The position numbers and the translations under genes are program-made. The notes under the pieces were generated by a model. It did not search any database. It saw only the letters and a program-made list of their open reading frames with translations, and had not been told where the DNA came from. A DNA stretch of 49,128 bases from a virus. Shown here piece by piece: positions 41,492-49,128 of the stretch (its first letter is position 1; every line of letters starts with the position of its first letter). The stretch covers positions 1 through 49,128 of IMG/VR virus record IMGVR_UViG_3300027861_000044; one strand, 5' to 3'.

Positions 41492-41887
41492 TTAAGTTGA
41501 GCTAGATGGATCTAATATATGTATAGCCCAAGAACTAATGGTTACTGTATCATTTGTTGTTAGTGATCTTGTTGTACATTGCGTAACATAAATAAGCGTA
41601 GTACCACTGATTATACTTATATGTCTAGCTACTCCTGCTGATGTACCAGAACTTCCTTTAGGTGTTATGTCAGTAGTTTTAGCTATTGGAAGTTTTCTTC
41701 CAGATAGTGTACTATTTGCTATAGCTGCAAAATCCAAATCTGTGCTTATAGCCATCAAGTTACCAGTACTTGTAGCTTCAGCTTTAGTTTGTGGTTGGTA
41801 TGAGGTATTTATTATTATTTTATGACCCGTTGTACTTAACCAATCAAAGCCTTTTTGTGCCAACACGTCGTTCATCCAAAGTCCCAT
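41492..41887 (-). CDS. Hypothetical structural protein, 131 aa
   Basis: Beta-rich, Thr/Ser-rich, with A-Q-K-G-F-D-W-L, a helix that may dock to the head, then T-L-I-Y-V-T-Q-C-T-T. Preceded by AGGGAGAACAAT. Small Thr-rich proteins of this kind are often coded between capsid and connector genes. Function is by position only. Confidence 0.7.
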   Translation of the reverse strand: MGLWMNDVLAQKGFDWLSTTGHKIIINTSYQPQTKAEATSTGNLMAISTDLDFAAIANSTLSGRKLPIAKTTDITPKGSSGTSAGVARHISIISGTTLIYVTQCTTRSLTTNDTVTISSWAIHILDPSSST

Positions 41888-41980
41888 ATTGTTCTCCCTG
41901 ATTAATATTGTGTTTTCTTCAGCCCTAGAACTGAATCTTTTGTGTTTAATATCATATTGCCACCTTTATCGTATTGTGGC

Positions 41981-44900
41981 TTATTTCTTAGTCTTAAAAA
42001 AGTTGATATTACGAATTGTTTTAAAAAAGTAAGAAGTCTTTTTAGCAACATAATTACTCACCTCTGATTTAGTTATAAATTCTTTTACCCCAAACGGTAT
42101 AATTCTCTTAACGTATACTATTTGAGATACAATCTTATGTATACTTCTACTAGCAAATAATGTTATTTTTAAAAATAAAGGGAACCTAAATTTAGCTATT
42201 GTTTTATGTATAGAGTCTTTTACAAATTGTTTAATTTTAAGCAAAAGTGCGAAATTCGCTTCAGGTATTGTTTTTTGTATTACACGCATAGCTTTAAGTG
42301 TAAATCTTATTCCTAATACAAGAACAGTAGATGAAGTTCTATTAAAAGCATCGTGTGAAGCTAGTATCAAATCAATAACAAAACTTCCAATACTAGATAC
42401 TTGCTTATGTACAATGTCTTTTGTTGATAAAATAAATTTCCTAGACAAATTATATGGCTGGAAAACACCTATCTTATGTAATGGATCTATAATGAATTGT
42501 TTTATTTTTATATAGAAAAAAGATCTAGCACTAATTATTTGGCTTATTGCTGTCTTAGTTGTTAATGTAAACTTTAAAAGCAACGCAGAAATTTTAGATA
42601 CTTGCTCATGAATGGCACTTTTTATATTCAATGCCAATATATTGTGGTTTAATTTTATCTCTGATATTTGTTTATTAAAAGCATCGTGGCCTCTAAGAAA
42701 TAGATCTAAAAATAAACGTAATGGTTTAGCTATCACATGTTGATGAATAGGTTTAAATGGAAATAACGTTAATGAATTGAATATGAATTCTTTAATTTCT
42801 GTTACTTGCAAAATAATAGTATTCTTGACCCATAAAGTTAATACCGCAGATAACCCTATAGGTTTAGATATTATCTGGCTACTCAATGCGTCATTGACTA
42901 TCTGTTTTATTCTTAATACTAATCTTCTTTTTTGAGCAATTTGCTTATGAATAGTTCTCTTCGAAATTATTGGAGATCTGTTAATGATGCCCTTAATTTC
43001 TATTATTTGTTGGTGTAATGCATGTTTAGAAAATATCTCAAGCAGATTTATAATGACAGCTTTTATTACTGTTATTTGCCTATGAATAACATCTTTAGAT
43101 AGTATCAAAAAGCTTAACAATATTTCAAACGGCCTAGTAGGAACATGCTGATGTATAGCATCGTTAACTGTTTGCTTGATTCTCAACAATAAGTCTAAAT
43201 TGGTTTTTACACCCTTCCTATTGTGCCCCCACTTAATACCGCTAACCCATCCAGCATCGTTTTCCCACACTGAACCACCAAAAGTGTCTATTCGTTCATC
43301 TGATGGTATATTCTTATGTAACAAAGTTTTGATCAATAGAATTACTAAACTCAATACTTCGGTCATTGTTGGCAATTGCTTAATAATTGTATCTTTACAA
43401 AAAACAATGATCTTATTAGCATTTAGCTTTATCTCTGATATCTGTTTATTAAAAGCATCAATGGAATTTAATACAATGCCAATAAGAAAACCCAATGGCT
43501 TAGATACTAATTGCCCCTGAAAGCTATCCCTTATTGATAAAAATAGTTCAGTCAGAAATAAGCTAGATTTTTTAACTACATGCTCATGTAGCGCATGATA
43601 CGTTTGTATCAATATGTTATACGCACTCAATGAAAAAGGAGTAACTATCTGCTTGTGTATAGAGCTTTTAGTAAAATTAATTAGATTTAAGAATAACCTT
43701 AAATTGGACCTCAATGACCCGTCACCGGCAGTAGTTGTTTTACTTAATTCATCCGATGCATCAGATTCAAAATCATTAGTATCATACGCTTTAACTACTA
43801 TATACCAAGTTTGCCCATCGTTTGGGAGAGTTATCTCGTATGTTAAAACATCACCAAGGTCACCACTGTCGTTTGGATAGGGGCCACCCAATGTTGTCCC
43901 CCAAAAAACTTTATAATATTCTAAATCTGGATCTAGGACAGCATCCCAATCTAAATTAAAGGTATTAACGCCTTCATGTTTCTCTACAGTCATTACTCTA
44001 TGTAGGGCATTTCTAATAAATAAAATAGCACCTTCATAAACATCCATAACCTCTGATATCTGCTTGTTAAAGGTATCCCTTACAAACAGAATATACCCAT
44101 CAACAACACTAGTTATCTTAGATATGTGTTGATGTATCGCCACCTTGGTACTTAATATATATGTAGCTATTACGCTTTTAATATTTGTTATTTGGTTATG
44201 AATAGTGTTAATAACGCTTAACAATATAGTATCCAGCAATAGATTCTGTATATTGGTTATCTGATTATGTATTATACTTTTTATAGCTAGAGATATTCTT
44301 CCCAATAAGCCATTAATTTGAGTCATTTGTTGATGTATCGTATTCTTTACATTCACATATGCATTTAGAAAAAGATTCTTCAATGACGTAACTTGGCTAT
44401 GTATGGCGTTTACAATTCTGAGCTTAACCTTCCCATACAAAGATGGTTGGTTATAAATACCCAATTCGGGGATTACTGTATCTATCTCTAATTCCTGATC
44501 ATTTACAATGCCACCACCAGGAATTATATATGATATTATTTTATCTAATATTGGCTTTATCAAGGCCACTATGTTAGTTATATTTTTATGTATCGAGCTT
44601 TTAGCATTCAGCAGCAGACTATAGAAAATTGATTTACCAGGAGAAAAATGCTTATGAATAGTATTTTTTATAGCGAATGTGTAATTATTCAATATTGCTT
44701 TCCATACTTCACCAATATTCAGATGGATGGCATTTAAAATCAACAATACAACTTGTTGTACAACACCCCTTATAGATGATATATGTTGATGTATGGTGCT
44801 TTTTGATGCTAATATGAATTCGTTCAGAAACGCTTTAACATCAACCATGTGTTGATGTAGCGAATCCTTGGATGATAATGCAAATTCATTTAAAAACGCC

Positions 44901-46480
44901 TTTACATTAACTATATGTTGATGCAATGAATCATTTAGATCCAATATTATTACATTAAATAATTTGCTTATTTTCGATATTTGTTGGTGTATAGTATCTC
45001 TTATAAAAAGAGAAGTAAATACTGTTAAATTTAATACATTAGCTACGTGCTGGTGTATTGTATCTTTAAGATTTAATGCTAATGATACGGCTTTTTTTAT
45101 TTTCGGAATAATATGTTGATGAATTGTATTTCTAATTACTAAAGATAAAAAACTACCAGAATATCTCTGAGCATACACACCCGAATCTGGGATCACCATT
45201 TCTGTGCGTATTGAATCATCATTAATAATACCAACACCAGGAACAATATATTGATGTTTAGTAAAGAGTCTAACTAACGGAAATTTATTAACTATGTGTT
45301 GATGTATAGTACTTTTTATTGATAAATTAAATTTATTTAAAAAAGATTTAACATTTGTTACTTGTTGATGAATAGCATCTTTACTTGATACTATGGATAG
45401 TACTATTAGATTTAGTATATTGACTACTTGTTGATGTATCGTATCTTTGAGTAATAATATTACAAACGCTATAACGGGGAAAAAATTAGTTATACTTTGA
45501 TGTATTGCATCATATGAATCTAATGTGACTAGGGGATCTATATATTCATATACCCCTATATCCCATGTGGAAGTTCTTGTTTTTTCTGTTATATCGTCTA
45601 AATATATTCCACTACTAGGATTATCCGTACCACCACCTACTAAATTACCTCCAGATTTTAATGTAAAATCATCATTTGGGTAATCTGTAAATTCGTTATC
45701 CCAGTCACCGCCAGATGGAGTCTGATCATTACTACCCTCTCCACTATCAGTAGCGCAATAATCAATTGTAATTGAGCCATCAAAATCATCATTGCATCCA
45801 AAAACCACACAATTTTTAGCATTATGGGTTCCACTACCACCTTCTTCTATCCCAGTCCTACAATTATGAACAGTGCAATTGAAAAAATCAGTATTATCAG
45901 CTCTTGATTCAATGCCTTTGAATTCTGAGTCTGTTCCACTCACAAAATCATATACTAAGCAATTATATATATAAGCATTGCTTATTTCCGTATCATCTAT
46001 GTATATTCCCCTAGCACCACCAGTGCCACTACATACTCCTTTAACTATACATCTCTCGACTCTAATGTCTGTAGTTGTTTGAGATCCGAAATCATTAGCA
46101 TTGATTCCATAACGAGAACCATTAGTAGCTGTTACTAAAACCTGTAGCTTATTAACCCTGCAATAAGCCTCCTCTATATTAATTCCATATGTAGTATCGT
46201 CATCTAAATGTAATACATACTTCGATGCATCCCATTTTCCATCTGATGGGAAATCACTGCCCTCTATTAATATGTAATTATTTGATCCAGTAGTCCAGTT
46301 TCTAAACTGTACTTGAGCAGTATCAGCAGTGCCAGTTGTAGCTTGACAATAAAAAGTTATAGTATTACCATCACTAACTAAATCATCATAGGTAGCCACT
46401 TCACCTGCTTCAGCAAGTGCTAATGATGAATAATCACCAGAAACACCATCAGTATCTACGGTCGTGGTGATGCTTGCCAT
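41981..46480 (-). CDS. Giant 22-aa-repeat protein with beta-helix head
   Basis: 1499 aa. Residues ~1-315 form a right-handed beta-helix (I-R-V-E-R-C-I-V-K, N-A-Y-I-Y-N-C-L-V, ending W-D-I-G-V-Y-E-Y). Then about 42 copies of a 22-residue repeat centred on [DNS]-[TAS]-I-H-Q-[HQ]-[IV], separated by hydrophobic L/I/F stretches, broken by an Fn3-like domain at ~833-917 (L-D-P-D-L-E-Y-Y-K-V-F-W-G-T) and by inserts P-G-[VG]-G-I-[IV]-N-D (two copies). Strongly hydrophobic yet with no signal peptide. Probably a fibre or head-decoration protein. The last residues are basic. Confidence 0.85.
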   Translation of the reverse strand: MASITTTVDTDGVSGDYSSLALAEAGEVATYDDLVSDGNTITFYCQATTGTADTAQVQFRNWTTGSNNYILIEGSDFPSDGKWDASKYVLHLDDDTTYGINIEEAYCRVNKLQVLVTATNGSRYGINANDFGSQTTTDIRVERCIVKGVCSGTGGARGIYIDDTEISNAYIYNCLVYDFVSGTDSEFKGIESRADNTDFFNCTVHNCRTGIEEGGSGTHNAKNCVVFGCNDDFDGSITIDYCATDSGEGSNDQTPSGGDWDNEFTDYPNDDFTLKSGGNLVGGGTDNPSSGIYLDDITEKTRTSTWDIGVYEYIDPLVTLDSYDAIHQSITNFFPVIAFVILLLKDTIHQQVVNILNLIVLSIVSSKDAIHQQVTNVKSFLNKFNLSIKSTIHQHIVNKFPLVRLFTKHQYIVPGVGIINDDSIRTEMVIPDSGVYAQRYSGSFLSLVIRNTIHQHIIPKIKKAVSLALNLKDTIHQHVANVLNLTVFTSLFIRDTIHQQISKISKLFNVIILDLNDSLHQHIVNVKAFLNEFALSSKDSLHQHMVDVKAFLNEFILASKSTIHQHISSIRGVVQQVVLLILNAIHLNIGEVWKAILNNYTFAIKNTIHKHFSPGKSIFYSLLLNAKSSIHKNITNIVALIKPILDKIISYIIPGGGIVNDQELEIDTVIPELGIYNQPSLYGKVKLRIVNAIHSQVTSLKNLFLNAYVNVKNTIHQQMTQINGLLGRISLAIKSIIHNQITNIQNLLLDTILLSVINTIHNQITNIKSVIATYILSTKVAIHQHISKITSVVDGYILFVRDTFNKQISEVMDVYEGAILFIRNALHRVMTVEKHEGVNTFNLDWDAVLDPDLEYYKVFWGTTLGGPYPNDSGDLGDVLTYEITLPNDGQTWYIVVKAYDTNDFESDASDELSKTTTAGDGSLRSNLRLFLNLINFTKSSIHKQIVTPFSLSAYNILIQTYHALHEHVVKKSSLFLTELFLSIRDSFQGQLVSKPLGFLIGIVLNSIDAFNKQISEIKLNANKIIVFCKDTIIKQLPTMTEVLSLVILLIKTLLHKNIPSDERIDTFGGSVWENDAGWVSGIKWGHNRKGVKTNLDLLLRIKQTVNDAIHQHVPTRPFEILLSFLILSKDVIHRQITVIKAVIINLLEIFSKHALHQQIIEIKGIINRSPIISKRTIHKQIAQKRRLVLRIKQIVNDALSSQIISKPIGLSAVLTLWVKNTIILQVTEIKEFIFNSLTLFPFKPIHQHVIAKPLRLFLDLFLRGHDAFNKQISEIKLNHNILALNIKSAIHEQVSKISALLLKFTLTTKTAISQIISARSFFYIKIKQFIIDPLHKIGVFQPYNLSRKFILSTKDIVHKQVSSIGSFVIDLILASHDAFNRTSSTVLVLGIRFTLKAMRVIQKTIPEANFALLLKIKQFVKDSIHKTIAKFRFPLFLKITLFASRSIHKIVSQIVYVKRIIPFGVKEFITKSEVSNYVAKKTSYFFKTIRNINFFKTKK
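42040..45530 (-). repeat. 22-aa (66-bp) I-H-Q-H repeat array
   Basis: About 42 units with period 22 residues, clearest where neighbouring units read D-T-I-H-Q-H-V, D-T-I-H-Q-Q-I, D-S-L-H-Q-H-I, D-S-L-H-Q-H-M. Units drift toward the C-terminus, where H and Q are often replaced by K/S (H-K-Q-I, F-N-K-Q-I-S-E-I-K). Confidence 0.9.
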
Positions 46481-46487
46481 GAATTAC

Positions 46488-46871
46488 CTACTTGATTATA
46501 GTGTGAGCTGTTTTAACTATATTGTTTTCTGGGTACTTACTAAAGTTTTCTTCTACTTCTTTAGTCTGATGATTATATCTAATAATGTATTTGGGCATTT
46601 TTTCTATTTTGCTCAATTTTTTATCTTCAGGATTTTCCCATACCCTTATCTCCTCGGCTTCTTTAGATTCTCTTATTTTAATTATCTGTGGTATTTTTTT
46701 CTTCATATCATTCCTAGTACCAGGAATGATTATTATATCAAATAGATCAATTTCTTTTGATGTGAATATGTGATCATCCTCAAAAAAACCTACAATATCA
46801 TCTATATCGTTAAGACCTTCCATATGTGTCTTATTCTCTTTAATAAGTGCTAATTTCACAATATTCTCCAA
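46488..46871 (-). CDS. Hypothetical protein, 127 aa
   Basis: Charged, Lys/Glu-rich, with E-D-D-H-I-F-T-S-K-E-I and Y-I-I-R-Y-N-H-Q-T-K-E-V. No signal peptide, Cys or membrane segment. Sits between two giant repeat proteins, so it may be their chaperone or an assembly factor; no evidence beyond context. Confidence 0.75.
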   Translation of the reverse strand: MENIVKLALIKENKTHMEGLNDIDDIVGFFEDDHIFTSKEIDLFDIIIIPGTRNDMKKKIPQIIKIRESKEAEEIRVWENPEDKKLSKIEKMPKYIIRYNHQTKEVEENFSKYPENNIVKTAHTIIK

Positions 46872-46873
46872 TA

Positions 46874-49128
46874 TTAAAAACTCTTAGTCACCTTTGGATC
46901 TACATAGACTGGTATAGTAGTTCCAGCTACACAAGCCCAAACAGTATGTACTCCTGCCTGACCATTTGTTGTGCTAACAGCTACTTTCATTTTTTGATCA
47001 TCTATACCTACACCATCAGTCCATGTTAAACCACTAGCAGTTAACGTAGATGCCGCCACCAATATATCCGATGATCTACTAGTCCTATCTACATTACCTT
47101 TTGCACCTAGAGCGGATGTTGGATGCTCTATTTCTAACCAAAATTGATTATTTTTAAGCTCTACATCATCTGTGATTAATTCAACTGTTAATGTTGGGTT
47201 TGCAGCAGTGGAGTACAAATCAGCTAATTTAAATCTTAATGGCCTAGACCATACAGTAGTTCGTGGCGATGCTGTCATTTTGACACTGTAACCGTTTGTG
47301 CCATTATATGTAGCATCTGCATATACATCAGTATTAGTTTCAACAGTACCAGAAAAACTCTGTTCTTTTAATTGATAAATTATATTTGAACCAGAGCAAG
47401 AATGGGTTTCTATAAAGACATTGCCATTTGAAATAGTTCCATTATATAATGACGGTTCAGACCCATTTTGTAATTTACATCTCTTTAATAGTACCTGGGA
47501 GTTATATTCAGTTCCACCAAAGAAATAATCCCCACTATCCATATCTGACAAATCTAAATCTTCACAAACTACATGGCCACCTCTAGTATCGGCAGTAAAT
47601 AAATTCCCATTAGCTAAATTAGAAGCACCAGTAAATTGACCACTCCTCCAAAACAACTGCCCCTTGTCTATAGATATACTTCCCGCTGTTATTTGATTAT
47701 AGTCAACATTTTCCCATATATAAACATGGTCAGAATTTGCTCCACCAAATGTGCAATTATCATCTACATCCAACTTGCAATCTCTTAGGATTATAGTTCC
47801 AGCTCCGTTATGCCATAAGTTATCACTGGCATCAAAATAAATACCGGTATATATAGTGTTAGCATCCAATATTAAATTGTTAGCTCCACTTGTACCTATT
47901 CTACCACCCCCAGAAGCCATAGTTTCGTAAACTTGTGGTATCGTACTGGCGGCAGCTCCTATGGAGAATTTAGTATAAGACTCAACTCCTAAATCATCAT
48001 TGGCTGCGAAAAAGAATGAACTACCTGCTGAGATTCCGAGGTAAACTTCACCCCTATCAGTAGAATCTAGAAGTGTTAATTTACCAGTAGACCCAACAGA
48101 GAAAACTGATATGCCTCCAAAATTGTTAGCAGTATATAGAAACCCATTATCATCCACAGTTACATCAACAACTAAACCACCTGGATCTACAGTATCTATA
48201 TATGTTAAAGCTCCAGTTGAACCTACTGAATAGGACAACACACCTTGGTCATAATTAGCTAGAAACACAAAAGATGAGCCTACAGCCACGCCTCTAGCAT
48301 TACCACCTTGGTCGTCTGCATCTATATAAGTAAGATCACCAACTCCATCTACTGACAATGATCTTAGCCCACCATTATCACTTGCATAGAATACAAAAGA
48401 AGATCCAACAGCTACTCCAAAACCAGAACTTCCAGCGTTATCGTAAGTATCTATGTATGTTAAAGCTCCAGCCCCATTAACCGAATACGATAAAAGTCCT
48501 TGACTGCCATTAGCTAAGAATAGGAAAGATGACCCCACTGCAACTCCTTTAGCTGAACCACCTTGATCGTCTGAATCTATATATGTAATATCGCCAGCTC
48601 CGTCTACAGAGTAGGAGTTTAGGCCATCTGAACCTTCTGCTACAAATACAAAAGAAGTCCCTACAGCAACATCGTTAGGGCCTCCCCCTTGATCGTCAGC
48701 GTCTAAAAGGGTTAATGACCCGTCACCGGCTACAGAAAATGACATTAAACCTGAACTATTATCAATAACATACATAAAAGAAGATCCTACTGCTACACCC
48801 CTCATATCATTTGCTGCTAAATTAGTATCCTTATAATCTAGATATGTGGTACCAGCAGTACCATTACCACCAGCGTTAGGTTTTCCTATTTGGTTGTATG
48901 TATCCAAACCACCCACACCATTAGCAACTAATACAAATTTCTCGTTACCGCTAATACCTAATGCTGTAGATGATGCCCTATCAGTAGAGTCTACTAAAGT
49001 CAAATTTCCATTACCAGCTACAGAATAGACTGATATTCCTCCAATGGAATTGGCAAGGTATACATAATCACCATCAACCGAAACACAAATGGCTGTAGAT
49101 CCACCTTGAATATCGCTATCTATAAATG
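46874..49128 (-). CDS. Beta-propeller repeat protein, N-terminus outside window
   Basis: The frame stays open to the right edge; a TTG at 49003 is not a credible start because the repeat continues past it (S-I-G-G-I-S-V-Y-S-V-A-G). About 750 residues are visible. The first ~390 are at least nine ~42-aa blades with consensus G-V-A-V-G-S-S-F-V-F-L-A-N and L-L-S-Y-S-V-x-G-x-G-x-L-T-Y-I-D, close to LVIVD-type propellers. The rest is a Thr/Ser-rich beta-structured region ending T-K-S-F, likely a virion attachment domain. Cell-surface binding is plausible. Confidence 0.82.
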   Translation of the reverse strand, partial: FIDSDIQGGSTAICVSVDGDYVYLANSIGGISVYSVAGNGNLTLVDSTDRASSTALGISGNEKFVLVANGVGGLDTYNQIGKPNAGGNGTAGTTYLDYKDTNLAANDMRGVAVGSSFMYVIDNSSGLMSFSVAGDGSLTLLDADDQGGGPNDVAVGTSFVFVAEGSDGLNSYSVDGAGDITYIDSDDQGGSAKGVAVGSSFLFLANGSQGLLSYSVNGAGALTYIDTYDNAGSSGFGVAVGSSFVFYASDNGGLRSLSVDGVGDLTYIDADDQGGNARGVAVGSSFVFLANYDQGVLSYSVGSTGALTYIDTVDPGGLVVDVTVDDNGFLYTANNFGGISVFSVGSTGKLTLLDSTDRGEVYLGISAGSSFFFAANDDLGVESYTKFSIGAAASTIPQVYETMASGGGRIGTSGANNLILDANTIYTGIYFDASDNLWHNGAGTIILRDCKLDVDDNCTFGGANSDHVYIWENVDYNQITAGSISIDKGQLFWRSGQFTGASNLANGNLFTADTRGGHVVCEDLDLSDMDSGDYFFGGTEYNSQVLLKRCKLQNGSEPSLYNGTISNGNVFIETHSCSGSNIIYQLKEQSFSGTVETNTDVYADATYNGTNGYSVKMTASPRTTVWSRPLRFKLADLYSTAANPTLTVELITDDVELKNNQFWLEIEHPTSALGAKGNVDRTSRSSDILVAASTLTASGLTWTDGVGIDDQKMKVAVSTTNGQAGVHTVWACVAGTTIPVYVDPKVTKSF
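47965..49128 (-). repeat. ~42-aa beta-propeller blade repeats, nine or more
   Basis: Tandem ~126-bp coding units, several sharing long blocks such as G-V-A-V-G-S-S-F-V-F-L-A-N and S-V-D-G-x-G-D-[LI]-T-Y-I-D. The two units nearest the right edge are more divergent. The array runs past the window. Confidence 0.9.

Noticed and set aside
41902-41955. 17-codon ORF on the minus strand between the 1499-aa and 131-aa genes
   Set aside because: Has a fair ribosome site but is too short and has no recognisable feature; likely chance.
1-49128. Bacteroidetes phage, suggested by secreted beta-helix and chitobiase-like repeats
   Set aside because: Strong Shine-Dalgarno sites throughout and canonical TTGACA promoters do not fit Bacteroidetes expression signals.
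1-49128. Integrated prophage with attachment sites
   Set aside because: No integrase, att-like duplication or host gene seen in the window; cannot be excluded outside it.

Overview
The window is a stretch of an AT-rich tailed-phage genome with long-tailed, siphovirus-like morphogenesis genes. It carries a lambda/HK97-type tail cassette (two tail-tube paralogues, a G/GT pair with a -1 slippery site, an 1191-aa tape measure), a lysis cassette (3TM holin, M15 endopeptidase, XhlA-like protein) and a Cas4-like nuclease plus single-strand annealing protein. There is no integrase, rRNA or tRNA. Strong AGGAGG ribosome sites and good sigma70 promoters (TTGACA/TATAAA, TTGACA/TATACT) exclude a Bacteroidetes-type expression system. 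The GTA-type holin and the heptosyltransferase-like protein favour a Gram-negative host, but this is inference. Terminase, portal, protease and major capsid genes are not in the window; by synteny they should lie beyond the right edge.

Layout. (1) 1-5192, rightward: about 20 tightly packed small genes, mostly unknown, opening with a 27-bp-repeat beta-solenoid protein cut by the window edge and ending in a run of tiny membrane-protein genes (27-58 aa). (2) 5193-5938: a 746-bp non-coding regulatory block with two terminator-like hairpins sharing one stem, a possible small RNA, three copies of a roughly 24-bp direct repeat and a sigma70 promoter. (3) 5939-12286, rightward: a family of SH3-like barrel proteins, a secreted PKD-domain protein with its own promoter, membrane proteins, a HTH protein and the recombination module. 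(4) 12291-12315: a bidirectional terminator at the convergent junction. (5) 12321-49128, leftward: metallophosphatase, lysis cassette, tail-tip and tail genes, head-tail adaptor genes, a ~14.7-kb accessory island, then further head/connector and giant fibre or decoration genes.

The standout region is the island at 25744-40488. In HK97-like phages the gp6-like connector gene is normally followed at once by the gp7-like head-tail joining gene. Here they are 14.7 kb apart. Between them, on the same strand and with overlapping starts and stops, lie a CgeB-like glycosyltransferase candidate, three radical SAM enzymes (two with SPASM-like C-termini), a split and shortened transketolase with a 53-aa zinc-finger gene wedged between its halves, several Cys-rich mini-proteins, a 2077-aa signal-peptide-bearing pectate-lyase/chitobiase-repeat protein and a GT9 heptosyltransferase-like protein. 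The set looks like a phage-encoded sugar-making and glycan-modifying pathway; its product is unknown. Most island genes use unusual runs of 4-9 G as ribosome sites.

Upstream of the connector genes lie two more giants. One is a 1499-aa protein of about 40 copies of a 22-aa 'D-T-I-H-Q-H' repeat after an N-terminal beta-helix. The other is a beta-propeller protein of at least nine ~42-aa blades that runs off the right edge. All functional calls were made by reading the sequence; no database search was possible.
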